Positions 31,579 through 46,539 of a stretch of 64,000 nucleotides of DNA are shown here, in pieces. A model generated the notes under the pieces. The model did not search any database, was not told the DNA's origin, and saw only the letters and a program-made list of their open reading frames with translations. The stretch is from Siphonodentalium dalli. Its lineage: Eukaryota > Mollusca > Scaphopoda > Gadilida > Siphonodentaliidae. The DNA is taken from assembly GCA_032622095.1 (NCBI GenBank), contig CP136061.1, positions 120,168,754 through 120,232,753 on the forward strand. The letters run 5' to 3'. Within the stretch, counting starts at the first letter, position 1. The number at the start of each line of letters is the position of its first letter. The position numbers and the translations under genes are program-made.

Positions 31579-34500
31579 TATATAGCACCCTTATAATCGA
31601 GAAAAAAAATGCAGATCAGCTCAGATATTTACCCCAAATTACGGTCAAAATAAACAACTTGTTATGCCTTTATAGACAAATAATATACTCATCTTTAGTT
31701 GTATACTTTATTCACAAAATAGTTATTTGTAGTCATGGAATGGAGATATGTACAAATTATGTTGTTGCAATTGTGCCCCATCCCCTCCCAGATGTTGGAA
31801 AATGAATGTCCACAGAACTGATTGTCAGTTTAGACCAACTTTTTGACCAAAAGTATAGAAAACAGTGATAACCATCGGTCTAAAGCAGAAAATTCCCGTT
31901 AATCATTATTGGTTGGGAAATCAATTAGTCAGAACAATTTCAACCTGTGTGTGATGTACATCCCGTTGAATGGTTCAATCAATAGTCATTTATTCTATGA
32001 TGGCTCGCCGATAGTAATTTTATTTTCGTGGCCATGCGACGAAATACGATGCTATTGATATGGTCAATTATTTCTCGAGCATTATTAATTTAACGCGATG
32101 TGTCATCGTGTGTTATTTAACCAAAGGGTGCCAGGTAATTGCGACATGGAAGACGGGAACTAATTGGATTGCAGGGCAGTTTCCGTTAATGACGCACCTG
32201 AGCCTGTGACCGGAGGTTAGTGCAATTACTGGAACCGTGCGCTCAGGTATCGCTAGCTTATTGCAGACTCAACTTTACTAATATCATCACAATGTGATCA
32301 TTAAGGATGACTGTGACAAAATTAATGGCACGATGTAAGCCACCTGTCCAGAAATGTTACACGCAACGTACCGTTTTCATTCTGCCGACATAGAAGTGTC
32401 TTGGTGAAAATATGGAAAATGTATACACCCACACATAAAATTATTATCCTTGTGTCTTCAAACAACCAGCGTACCTACAGGTTCCCAAAATAGTGTATAG
32501 ATGAGACCGCACAAATACATGTAGGTCACAAGCCTTGAAATAGTGTGTGTCATTTGCAGAATGAGGTCCCCCAAATTCACACTATGGGAACCTCATTCTG
32601 CTGAGATGTAAGCAGAATGAGGTCCCCAGAGGGTGAATTTGGTGATGCTAGCCCGCTATGCGGGGTAGCATCACTAAATTCTCCCTCTGGGGACCTCATT
32701 CTGCAAATGACAGACACACTATTTCACAATGAGAGGGAATAACATCTTTTCTCCAAACCACACTTTCGATCCCAGTGTGCACAGTGCATGAATATACCAA
32801 AGATCATTCACGTCCAATCTAAGATATACATATATGTATCATGTATGAGATGCAGGGATGGTGATATTTTACACTCAAAGGGCCATAACTTGAGAAGAAA
32901 TGAATGGACAAAACCTGTTATATATGTATATTATCCCCTTCATGCTGACTCATGAGCATGTAAAGGATGGGCAGTGACTGAGATACAGAGATAAAAAGTT
33001 GGTACATGCATTTTTAAATGCACTCGCAGTGGGTAAATGTGCAAATAATATAAAAGTCTCATAATTGGAAAAATATTAATAGCAAAAATAAGAACTAAGT
33101 CAATGTATTTTTAAATTTACTTGTTGACGATAGCTGTTTTATGGACTTTTATGTCATTTCAATTAGAACCCATTTCAAACGCCTTGGGTCCCTTTAATAC
33201 AGAACACATTATGATGGAATGATAATTTAATACTCCATAAAACTAAATATCACAAGGGTTTCAACAAAAATATAAATCTTAAGTACTGACAGACAATAGC
33301 CAGGTTCAGCCACACATACATGTAACTTGTAATGTGTGTTACTATGGTGTTGCTATAGATACATGTATGCACTTCGCGGAATAAATAATGTGATTTTATG
33401 GTGCTAAAGCTACATGTTTTGAGATATCGGCCCAAAGTGTAGCAGAATATGTAAACAATAATTTGGTGGTGGATATAATCTGTCTACATTGCAACTGCCG
33501 ATTTGCTTACCGGTAATTGGCTTCAATAAAAATATAATCTTCTTGAGCAGACACAATTCTATTCAGCTACTACCTGGATATAGCATTGGCCGCTCACTTT
33601 CATTCGTATATAAGCTAGGAAAAGGAAAAGATGCACAAAAAAACAAAAAAACAAACTGCTGTGATAAAAATGCAATTAGGTGTTCCAACGCTGACATGAG
33701 ATAATGAGATCATCGTAGTCTTCCATAGCGATAAAATCCTGAATTGATCCAGCCATACTGAATAGCAGTAGAAACTGAGAATAACACATGCCTGTCTACC
33801 ATAGTTGAGTTAACTTCTCATTGGTTATCTGAAGATCGGATTATTCCTCCTTGTTAAAAGTTTCGTAATGCTACACATTTGACACAAAACTTCTCACCGG
33901 TTTGACCATGTACATGAAGGTGGAATGGTCACATGAATCAGGTGACTTTCATTGGCAATGGCAACACACATTACAAGTTACATGTATTTGTGGCTGAAAA
34001 GGGATATTAACTCTAATAGTCTTCATAGCGCTCATGAATGTCAAAACATATTGCAACAAGTCACTTCCTGGAGCACTTTTCACTCTAACTTTTGCTCGGG
34101 AGATTTGCATGGAAATCCCTATTCAGAATTGGACACTTGACATCCCCCATAAATCATAAAGTCGAATTTTCTTTCTACTGGTACATGTATATAGTACCAA
34201 TTTTGTTTTATTTGAGATCTTCAAAGTGGGCCTGACCTTTTAAGTGGAAGAAGTATTATCTGGATTAAGTTGTATTCAAATATTAGTATTGGATGAGGCC
34301 ACAGTGCCAGTTGAAATGAAAATTTATGTGGGTACAATGAGATGGTACCAGCCTACCGGTTTCATGTTCAGGGACCAAGCGTGTCTGTCATTTGCAGAAT
34401 GAGGTCCCCAGATGTTGAATTTAGTGACACTATCCCGCATAGCAGGCTAGCATCACTAAATTCACCCTCTGGGGACCTCATTCTGCTTAGGCCTCATCTT

Positions 34501-36565
34501 CTTGGGGAAAGTTTCTTTATTATCAAATTTCTATAAAAACTTCTTCACATAGATTCTATTTCTTTTTTAGTTTAGTTTCTCTATATCACCAAATAGGCGG
34601 ATGACACATTGCATAATCGAGGTTCCCAATGGGTGTACATTACAATATTCACCATGTGGGAACTTCAATCTGAGTCTATGTCTCCCATAGCAGATGAAGC
34701 CATGCAGAATGAGGTCCCCATAGGGTGAATTTTGTGATACTAGCCCGCTATGCAGGATAGCTTCACTAAATTCACCCTCTGGGGACCTCATTCTGCTTAG
34801 GCCTCATCTTCTCGTGGAAATTTCTTTATTATCAAATTTCTATAAAAACTTCTTCACATTGATTCTATTTCTTTCAATCTGAGTCTATGTCTCCCATAGC
34901 AGATCAAGCCATGCAGAATGAGGCCCCCAGAGGGTGAATTTTGTGATACTAGCCCGCTATGCAGGATAGCTTCACTAAATTCACACTCCGGGGACCTCAT
35001 TCTGCAAATGACAGGCACACTAAACTCAGGCTTGGCAGTGACCAGGCTACCAGTTTCAAATTGCTAGAAGTTGCTTATCCCTATTTACTCAATGCATAGA
35101 AGTTGTCTTTTATAAGGCAGAATTGAGTACGAATGCTGAATTTCAATGAACATGTTGCACTTCAAACCTTAGCCTTCTACAGAATTAGCAATAACATGTC
35201 TAAAATCCAGAAAGTGACATCTTTTTCAAGTGTACAGTAATGCCCTAATTAATTGACTCCATAACCACAGCAGAATTATGGGTAACTTTTCAGGATTTAG
35301 TCGGAAATATGGTTGCCATTCATCGGAAAGCTCTCCCCGGAGCTTTCCGATGAATGGCAACAAGCCATATTTCCGACTAAATCCTGAAAAGTTACCCATA
35401 ATTCTGCTGTGGTTATGGAGTTGATTAATTAGGTCATTACTGTATATAAATGAAGGAACACTCATTCTTGAAATCTTTCTGCTACCTGGCCTTCTTCAGT
35501 GATGACTTTATATCAATGTCTACATGGTCTCACCATGTAGATATTCATATTAAATCATTAGCAACTGAGGCCATGTGGCCCAAAAATAAATTAGCCTTTT
35601 AAGTTTTGATATATTAGAAGGCTAATTAAAAAAATCCACTTTTTAATATGAAGAGTTTCTTATGTTTAACTCTTTTGATGCCAAACCTTCATTATTGTGA
35701 ATTACCCAGTCGTCGCTAATTTGGGGCCAAACAAGCATAATTGCAAGCAATTTCAGGATATTCCAATATCGTGGCACTGAGACATCCTGTTGTGGTGCCA
35801 GGTGGCATCAAAATAGTTAAGAAGGCACATACTTGAATAGCAGAGAGAAGTCACTTCAACCTGGCTAAAATAAAAAGGGCTTAATGACATTGTTTAAGGG
35901 GAAAGCAATCTGCCTGGCTGGTTCCTGTACAGGCCCCACTCAGAAACCTAAAATATTCAGACTAGACATGCAATGATGTTGCAGGATTTGATGATTGTGC
36001 CCGACATTCTAGCTCAAAGATACCATATAGCGACAGTATACCAACTATTGCCTACCGCAATGACGTGCAGACTGTTGTAGCAATTTGAGGCTGTTGCTGG
36101 TTATCCTTTATTAGATTAAGGTCTAATGGATGTGGTGAAATTAGGTGACAAAGAAAAAAATCTGAATAGCCAGATATGGTAAGTGGCCATACCAGTGATG
36201 TTTACCCAGCTAGATTGACACCAGTTGATCACGAAAATGCAAGAAAAATCATAGGTCATGTGTTTACTTTTAAAAATAAATCCCCAAGTGTACGACGGGG
36301 CTATCACACAGCCAATTTGATCTGGAAAAATCCCGAACTACAGCAGCTAGTTAAATAAATTTCCCGCTCACAAAAATCCATTCCCCCATTCATTCACCAG
36401 TTTAAATTATTTAGATATTATGTACAAATCAAATAAACGCGATGTCATCCTTTAACAACGTGTCGCATGTATCAGGTGAAGGGTCATTCTTCAGTTACCT
36501 TCACCTTTAGGGTTCCACGGTGTACTCGCTCCCCTACTCTAGAACACATTTAGCTCCCTGATTCC
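31579..36565. repeat. Array unit copy 2 (4987 bp)
   Basis: A complete unit with core-type variants. Private changes include one fewer T in ATACTTTATTC, loss of two bases at the tip of the long palindrome (CTCCCCGGAGC, about 35,335) and a 1-bp deletion in CAGCCAATTTG (about 36,312) that shortens a minus-strand frame from 92 to 63 aa. Confidence 0.9.
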
Positions 36566-39500
36566 TATATAGCACCCTTATAATCGAGAAAAAAAATGCA
36601 GATCAGCTCAGATATTTACCCCAAATTACGGTCAAAATAAACAACTTGTTATGCCTTTATAGACAAATAATATACTCATCTTTAGTTGTATACTTTTATT
36701 CACAAAATAGTTATTTGTAGTCATGGAATGGAGATATGTACAAATTATGTTGTTGCAATTGTGCCCCATCCCCTCCCAGATGTTGGAAAATGAATGTCCA
36801 CAGAACTGATTGTCAGTTTAGACCAACTTTTTGACCAAAAGTATAGAAAACAGTGATAACCATCGGTCTAAAGCAGAAAATTCCCGTTAATCATTATTGG
36901 TTGGGAAATCAATTAGTCAGAACAATTTCAACCTGTGTGTGATGTACATCCCGTTGAATGGTTCAATCAATAGTCATTTATTCTATGATGGCTCGCCGAT
37001 AGTAATTTTATTTTCGTGCCATGCGACGAAATACGATGCTATTGATATGGTCAATTATTTCTCGAGCATTATTAATTTAACGCGATGTGTCATCGTGTGT
37101 TATTTAACCAAAGGGTGCCAGGTAATTGCGACATGGAAGACGGGAACTAATTGGATTGCAGGGCAGTTTCCGTTAATGACGCACCTGAGCCTGTGACCGG
37201 AGGTTAGTGCAATTACTGGAACCGTGCGCTCAGGTATCGCTAGCTTATTGCAGACTCAACTTTACTAATATCATCACAATGTGATCATTAAGGATGACTG
37301 TGACAAATTAATGGCACGATGTAAGCCACCTGTCCAGAAATGTTACACGCAACGTACCGTTTTCATTCTGCCGACATAGAAGTGTCTTGGTGAAAATATG
37401 GAAAATGTATACACCCACACATAAAATTATTATCCTTGTGTCTTCAAACAACCAGCGTACCTACAGGTTCCCAAAATAGTGTATAGATGAGACCGCACAA
37501 ATACATGTAGGTCACAAGCCTTGAAATAGTGTGTGTCATTTGCAGAATGAGGTCCCCCAAATTCACACTATGGGAACCTCATTCTGCTGAGATGTAAGCA
37601 GAATGAGGTCCCCAGAGGGTGAATTTGGTGATGCTAGCCCGCTATGCGGGGTAGCATCACTAAATTCTCCCTCTGGGGACCTCATTCTGCAAATGACAGA
37701 CACACTATTTCACAATGAGAGGGAATAACATCTTTTCTCCAAACCACACTTTCGATCCCAGTGTGCACAGTGCATGAATATACCAAAGATCATTCACGTC
37801 CAATCTAAGATATACATATATGTATCATGTATGAGATGCAGGGATGGTGATATTTTACACTCAAAGGGCCATAACTTGAGAAGAAATGAATGGACAAAAC
37901 CTGTTATATATGTATATTATCCCCTTCATGCTGACTCATGAGCATGTAAAGGATGGGCAGTGACTGAGATACAGAGATAAAAAGTTGGTACATGCATTTT
38001 TAAATGCACTCGCAGTGGGTAAATGTGCAAATAATATAAAAGTCTCATAATTGGAAAAATATTAATAGCAAAAATAAGAACTAAGTCAATGTATTTTTAA
38101 ATTTACTTGTTGACGATAGCTGTTTTATGGACTTTTATGTCATTTCAATTAGAACCCATTTCAAACGCCTTGGGTCCCTTTAATACAGAACACATTATGA
38201 TGGAATGATAATTTAATACTCCATAAAACTAAATATCACAAGGGTTTCAACAAAAATATAAATCTTAAGTACTGACAGACAATAGCCAGGTTCAGCCACA
38301 CATACATGTAACTTGTAATGTGTGTTACTATGGTGTTGCTATAGATACATGTATGCACTTCGCGGAATAAATAATGTGATTTTATGGTGCTAAAGCTACA
38401 TGTTTTGAGATATCGGCCCAAAGTGTAGCAGAATATGTAAACAATAATTTGGTGGTGGATATAATCTGTCTACATTGCAACTGCCGATTTGCTTACCGGT
38501 AATTGGCTTCAATAAAAATATAATCTTCTTGAGCAGACACAATTCTATTCAGCTACTACCTGGATATAGCATTGGCCGCTCACTTTCATTCGTATATAAG
38601 CTAGGAAAAGGAAAAGATGCACAAAAAAACAAAAAAACAAACTGCTGTGATAAAAATGCAATTAGGTGTTCCAACGCTGACATGAGATAATGAGATCATC
38701 GTAGTCTTCCATAGCGATAAAATCCTGAATTGATCCAGCCATACTGAATAGCAGTAGAAACTGAGAATAACACATGCCTGTCTACCATAGTTGAGTTAAC
38801 TTCTCATTGGTTATCTGAAGATCGGATTATTCCTCCTTGTTAAAAGTTTCGTAATGCTACACATTTGACACAAAACTTCTCACCGGTTTGACCATGTACA
38901 TGAAGGTGGAATGGTCACATGAATCAGGTGACTTTCATTGGCAATGGCAACACACATTACAAGTTACATGTATTTGTGGCTGAAAAGGGATATTAACTCT
39001 AATAGTCTTCATAGCGCTCATGAATGTCAAAACATATTGCAACAAGTCACTTCCTGGAGCACTTTTCACTCTAACTTTTGCTCGGGAGATTTGCATGGAA
39101 ATCCCTATTCAGAATTGGACACTTGACATCCCCCATAAATCATAAAGTCGAATTTTCTTTCTACTGGTACATGTATATAGTACCAATTTTGTTTTATTTG
39201 AGATCTTCAAAGTGGGCCTGACCTTTTAAGTGGAAGAAGTATTATCTGGATTAAGTTGTATTCAAATATTAGTATTGGATGAGGCCACAGTGCCAGTTGA
39301 AATGAAAATTTATGTGGGTACAATGAGATGGTACCAGCCTACCGGTTTCATGTTCAGGGACCAAGCGTGTCTGTCATTTGCAGAATGAGGTCCCCAGATG
39401 TTGAATTTAGTGACACTATCCCGCATAGCAGGCTAGCATCACTAAATTCACCCTCTGGGGACCTCATTCTGCTTAGGCCTCATCTTCTTGGGGAAAGTTT

Positions 39501-41551
39501 CTTTATTATCAAATTTCTATAAAAACTTCTTCACATAGATTCTATTTCTTTTTTAGTTTAGTTTCTCTATATCACCAAATAGGCGGATGACACATTGCAT
39601 AATCGAGGTTCCCAATGGGTGTACATTACAATATTCACCATGTGGGAACTTCAATCTGAGTCTATGTCTCCCATAGCAGATGAAGCCATGCAGAATGAGG
39701 TCCCCATAGGGTGAATTTTGTGATACTAGCCCGCTATGCAGGATAGCTTCACTAAATTCACCCTCTGGGGACCTCATTCTGCTTAGGCCTCATCTTCTCG
39801 TGGAAATTTCTTTATTATCAAATTTCTATAAAAACTTCTTCACATTGATTCTATTTCTTTCAATCTGAGTCTATGTCTCCCATAGCAGATCAAGCCATGC
39901 AGAATGAGGCCCCCAGAGGGTGAATTTTGTGATACTAGCCCGCTATGCAGGATAGCTTCACTAAATTCACACTCCGGGGACCTCATTCTGCAAATGACAG
40001 GCACACTAAACTCAGGCTTGGCAGTGACCAGGCTACCAGTTTCAAATTGCTAGAAGTTGCTTATCCCTATTTACTCAATGCATAGAAGTTGTCTTTTATA
40101 AGGCAGAATTGAGTACGAATGCTGAATTTCAATGAACATGTTGCACTTCAAACCTTAGCCTTCTACAGAATTAGCAATAACATGTCTAAAATCCAGAAAG
40201 TGACATCTTTTTCAAGTGTACAGTAATGCCCTAATTAATTGACTCCATAACCACAGCAGAATTATGGGTAACTTTTCAGGATTTAGTCGGAAATATGGTT
40301 GCCATTCATCGGAAAGCTCTCCCCGAGAGCTTTCCGATGAATGGCAACAAGCCATATTTCCGACTAAATCCTGAAAAGTTACCCATAATTCTGCTGTGGT
40401 TATGGAGTTGATTAATTAGGTCATTACTGTATATAAATGAAGGAACACTCATTCTTGAAATCTTTCTGCTACCTGGCCTTCTTCAGTGATGACTTTATAT
40501 CAATGTCTACATGGTCTCACCATGTAGATATTCATATTAAATCATTAGCAACTGAGGCCATGTGGCCCAAAAATAAATTAGCCTTTTAAGTTTTGATATA
40601 TTAGAAGGCTAATTAAAAAAATCCACTTTTTAATATGAAGAGTTTCTTATGTTTAACTCTTTTGATGCCAAACCTTCATTATTGTGAATTACCCAGTCGT
40701 CGCTAATTTGGGGCCAAACAAGCATAATTGCAAGCAATTTCAGGATATTCCAATATCGTGGCACTGAGACATCCTGTTGTGGTGCCAGGTGGCATCAAAA
40801 TAGTTAAGAAGGCACATACTTGAATAGCAGAGAGAAGTCACTTCAACCTGGCTAAAATAAAAAGGGCTTAATGACATTGTTTAAGGGGAAAGCAATCTGC
40901 CTGGCTGGTTCCTGTACAGGCCCACTCAGAAACCTAAAATATTCAGACTAGACATGCAATGATGTTGCAGGATTTGATGATTGTGCCCGACATTCTAGCT
41001 CAAAGATACCATATAGCGACAGTATACCAACTATTGCCTACCGCAATGACGTGCAGACTGTTGTAGCAATTTGAGGCTGTTGCTGGTTATCCTTTATTAG
41101 ATTAAGGTCTAATGGATGTGGTGAAATTAGGTGACAAAGAAAAAAATCTGAATAGCCAGATATGGTAAGTGGCCATACCAGTGATGTTTACCCAGCTAGA
41201 TTGACACCAGTTGATCACGAAAATGCAAGAAAAATCATAGGTCATGTGTTTACTTTTAAAAATAAATCCCCAAGTGTACGACGGGGCTATCACACAGCCA
41301 AATTTGATCTGGAAAAATCCCGAACTACAGCAGCTAGTTAAATAAATTTCCCGCTCACAAAAATCCATTCCCCCATTCATTCACCAGTTTAAATTATTTA
41401 GATATTATGTACAAATCAAATAAACGCGATGTCATCCTTTAACAACGTGTCGCATGTATCAGGTGAAGGTCATTCTTCAGTTACCTTCACCTTTAGGGTT
41501 CCACGGTGTACTCGCTCCCCTACTCTAGAACACATTTAGCTCCCTGATTCC
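36566..41551. repeat. Array unit copy 3 (4986 bp)
   Basis: A complete core-type unit with two 1-bp deletions seen: TTCGTGCCATG (about 37,018) and GTGACAAATTAATGG (about 37,303). The first deletion alone creates a 99-aa plus-strand frame that is absent from every other copy. Confidence 0.9.
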
Positions 41552-44500
41552 TATATAGCACCCTTATAATCGAGAAAAAAAATGCAGATCAGCTCAGATA
41601 TTTACCCCAAATTACGGTCAAAATAAACAACTTGTTATGCCTTTATAGACAAATAATATACTCATCTTTAGTTGTATACTTTTATTCACAAAATAGTTAT
41701 TTGTAGTCATGGAATGGAGATATGTACAAATTATGTTGTTGCAATTGTGCCCCATCCCCTCCCAGATGTTGGAAAATGAATGTCCACAGAACTGATTGTC
41801 AGTTTAGACCAACTTTTTGACCAAAAGTATAGAAAACAGTGATAACCATCGGTCTAAAGCAGAAAATTCCCGTTAATCATTATTGGTTGGGAAATCAATT
41901 AGTCAGAACAATTTCAACCTGTGTGTGATGTACATCCCGTTGAATGGTTCAATCAATAGTCATTTATTCTATGATGGCTCGCCGATAGTAATTTTATTTT
42001 CGTGGCCATGCGACGAAATACGATGCTATTGATATGGTCAATTATTTCTCGAGCATTATTAATTTAACGCGATGTGTCATCGTGTGTTATTTAACCAAAG
42101 GGTGCCAGGTAATTGCGACATGGAAGACGGGAACTAATTGGATTGCAGGGCAGTTTCCGTTAATGACGCACCTGAGCCTGTGACCGGAGGTTAGTGCAAT
42201 TACTGGAACCGTGCGCTCAGGTATCGCTAGCTTATTGCAGACTCAACTTTACTAATATCATCACAATGTGATCATTAAGGATGACTGTGACAAAATTAAT
42301 GGCACGATGTAAGCCACCTGTCCAGAAATGTTACACGCAACGTACCGTTTTCATTCTGCCGACATAGAAGTGTCTTGGTGAAAATATGGAAAATGTATAC
42401 ACCCACACATAAAATTATTATCCTTGTGTCTTCAAACAACCAGCGTACCTACAGGTTCCCAAAATAGTGTATAGATGAGACCGCACAAATACATGTAGGT
42501 CACAAGCCTTGAAATAGTGTGTGTCATTTGCAGAATGAGGTCCCCCAAATTCACACTATGGGAACCTCATTCTGCTGAGATGTAAGCAGAATGAGGTCCC
42601 CAGAGGGTGAATTTGGTGATGCTAGCCCGCTATGCGGGGTAGCATCACTAAATTCTCCCTCTGGGGACCTCATTCTGCAAATGACAGACACACTATTTCA
42701 CAATGAGAGGGAATAACATCTTTTCTCCAAACCACACTTTCGATCCCAGTGTGCACAGTGCATGAATATACCAAAGATCATTCACGTCCAATCTAAGATA
42801 TACATATATGTATCATGTATGAGATGCAGGGATGGTGATATTTTACACTCAAAGGGCCATAACTTGAGAAGAAATGAATGGACAAAACCTGTTATATATG
42901 TATATTATCCCCTTCATGCTGACTCATGAGCATGTAAAGGATGGGCAGTGACTGAGATACAGAGATAAAAAGTTGGTACATGCATTTTTAAATGCACTCG
43001 CAGTGGGTAAATGTGCAAATAATATAAAAGTCTCATAATTGGAAAAATATTAATAGCAAAAATAAGAACTAAGTCAATGTATTTTTAAATTTACTTGTTG
43101 ACGATAGCTGTTTTATGGACTTTTATGTCATTTCAATTAGAACCCATTTCAAACGCCTTGGGTCCCTTTAATACAGAACACATTATGATGGAATGATAAT
43201 TTAATACTCCATAAAACTAAATATCACAAGGGTTTCAACAAAAATATAAATCTTAAGTACTGACAGACAATAGCCAGGTTCAGCCACACATACATGTAAC
43301 TTGTAATGTGTGTTACTATGGTGTTGCTATAGATACATGTATGCACTTCGCGGAATAAATAATGTGATTTTATGGTGCTAAAGCTACATGTTTTGAGATA
43401 TCGGCCCAAAGTGTAGCAGAATATGTAAACAATAATTTGGTGGTGGATATAATCTGTCTACATTGCAACTGCCGATTTGCTTACCGGTAATTGGCTTCAA
43501 TAAAAATATAATCTTCTTGAGCAGACACAATTCTATTCAGCTACTACCTGGATATAGCATTGGCCGCTCACTTTCATTCGTATATAAGCTAGGAAAAGGA
43601 AAAGATGCACAAAAAAACAAAAAAACAAACTGCTGTGATAAAAATGCAATTAGGTGTTCCAACGCTGACATGAGATAATGAGATCATCGTAGTCTTCCAT
43701 AGCGATAAAATCCTGAATTGATCCAGCCATACTGAATAGCAGTAGAAACTGAGAATAACACATGCCTGTCTACCATAGTTGAGTTAACTTCTCATTGGTT
43801 ATCTGAAGATCGGATTATTCCTCCTTGTTAAAAGTTTCGTAATGCTACACATTTGACACAAAACTTCTCACCGGTTTGACCATGTACATGAAGGTGGAAT
43901 GGTCACATGAATCAGGTGACTTTCATTGGCAATGGCAACACACATTACAAGTTACATGTATTTGTGGCTGAAAAGGGATATTAACTCTAATAGTCTTCAT
44001 AGCGCTCATGAATGTCAAAACATATTGCAACAAGTCACTTCCTGGAGCACTTTTCACTCTAACTTTTGCTCGGGAGATTTGCATGGAAATCCCTATTCAG
44101 AATTGGACACTTGACATCCCCCATAAATCATAAAGTCGAATTTTCTTTCTACTGGTACATGTATATAGTACCAATTTTGTTTTATTTGAGATCTTCAAAG
44201 TGGGCCTGACCTTTTAAGTGGAAGAAGTATTATCTGGATTAAGTTGTATTCAAATATTAGTATTGGATGAGGCCACAGTGCCAGTTGAAATGAAAATTTA
44301 TGTGGGTACAATGAGATGGTACCAGCCTACCGGTTTCATGTTCAGGGACCAAGCGTGTCTGTCATTTGCAGAATGAGGTCCCCAGATGTTGAATTTAGTG
44401 ACACTATCCCGCATAGCAGGCTAGCATCACTAAATTCACCCTCTGGGGACCTCATTCTGCTTAGGCCTCATCTTCTTGGGGAAAGTTTCTTTATTATCAA

Positions 44501-46539
44501 ATTTCTATAAAAACTTCTTCACATAGATTCTATTTCTTTTTTAGTTTAGTTTCTCTATATCACCAAATAGGCGGATGACACATTGCATAATCGAGGTTCC
44601 CAATGGGTGTACATTACAATATTCACCATGTGGGAACTTCAATCTGAGTCTATGTCTCCCATAGCAGATGAAGCCATGCAGAATGAGGTCCCCATAGGGT
44701 GAATTTTGTGATACTAGCCCGCTATGCAGGATAGCTTCACTAAATTCACCCTCTGGGGACCTCATTCTGCTTAGGCCTCATCTTCTCGTGGAAATTTCTT
44801 TATTATCAAATTTCTATAAAAACTTCTTCACATTGATTCTATTTCTTTCAATCTGAGTCTATGTCTCCCATAGCAGATCAAGCCATGCAGAATGAGGCCC
44901 CCAGAGGGTGAATTTTGTGATACTAGCCCGCTATGCAGGATAGCTTCACTAAATTCACACTCCGGGGACCTCATTCTGCAAATGACAGGCACACTAAACT
45001 CAGGCTTGGCAGTGACCAGGCTACCAGTTTCAAATTGCTAGAAGTTGCTTATCCCTATTTACTCAATGCATAGAAGTTGTCTTTTATAAGGCAGAATTGA
45101 GTACGAATGCTGAATTTCAATGAACATGTTGCACTTCAAACCTTAGCCTTCTACAGAATTAGCAATAACATGTCTAAAATCCAGAAAGTGACATCTTTTT
45201 CAAGTGTACAGTAATGCCCTAATTAATTGACTCCATAACCACAGCAGAATTATGGGTAACTTTTCAGGATTTAGTCGGAAATATGGTTGCCATTCATCGG
45301 AAAGCTCTCCCCGAGAGCTTTCCGATGAATGGCAACAAGCCATATTTCCGACTAAATCCTGAAAAGTTACCCATAATTCTGCTGTGGTTATGGAGTTGAT
45401 TAATTAGGTCATTACTGTATATAAATGAAGGAACACTCATTCTTGAAATCTTTCTGCTACCTGGCCTTCTTCAGTGATGACTTTATATCAATGTCTACAT
45501 GGTCTCACCATGTAGATATTCATATTAAATCATTAGCAACTGAGGCCATGTGGCCCAAAAATAAATTAGCCTTTTAAGTTTTGATATATTAGAAGGCTAA
45601 TTAAAAAAATCCACTTTTTAATATGAAGAGTTTCTTATGTTTAACTCTTTTGATGCCAAACCTTCATTATTGTGAATTACCCAGTCGTCGCTAATTTGGG
45701 GCCAAACAAGCATAATTGCAAGCAATTTCAGGATATTCCAATATCGTGGCACTGAGACATCCTGTTGTGGTGCCAGGTGGCATCAAAATAGTTAAGAAGG
45801 CACATACTTGAATAGCAGAGAGAAGTCACTTCAACCTGGCTAAAATAAAAAGGGCTTAATGACATTGTTTAAGGGGAAAGCAATCTGCCTGGCTGGTTCC
45901 TGTACAGGCCCACTCAGAAACCTAAAATATTCAGACTAGACATGCAATGATGTTGCAGGATTTGATGATTGTGCCCGACATTCTAGCTCAAAGATACCAT
46001 ATAGCGACAGTATACCAACTATTGCCTACCGCAATGACGTGCAGACTGTTGTAGCAATTTGAGGCTGTTGCTGGTTATCCTTTATTAGATTAAGGTCTAA
46101 TGGATGTGGTGAAATTAGGTGACAAAGAAAAAAATCTGAATAGCCAGATATGGTAAGTGGCCATACCAGTGATGTTTACCCAGCTAGATTGACACCAGTT
46201 GATCACGAAAATGCAAGAAAAATCATAGGTCATGTGTTTACTTTTAAAAATAAATCCCCAAGTGTACGACGGGGCTATCACACAGCCAAATTTGATCTGG
46301 AAAAATCCCGAACTACAGCAGCTAGTTAAATAAATTTCCCGCTCACAAAAATCCATTCCCCCATTCATTCACCAGTTTAAATTATTTAGATATTATGTAC
46401 AAATCAAATAAACGCGATGTCATCCTTTAACAACGTGTCGCATGTATCAGGTGAAGGTCATTCTTCAGTTACCTTCACCTTTAGGGTTCCACGGTGTACT
46501 CGCTCCCCTACTCTAGAACACATTTAGCTCCCTGATTCC
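41552..46539. repeat. Array unit copy 4 (4988 bp)
   Basis: A complete core-type unit. I saw no difference from copy 5 in the stretches compared. Confidence 0.9.

Noticed and set aside
36897-37196. 99-aa frame in array copy 3
   Set aside because: It exists only because of a 1-bp deletion in this copy and is absent from the other five.
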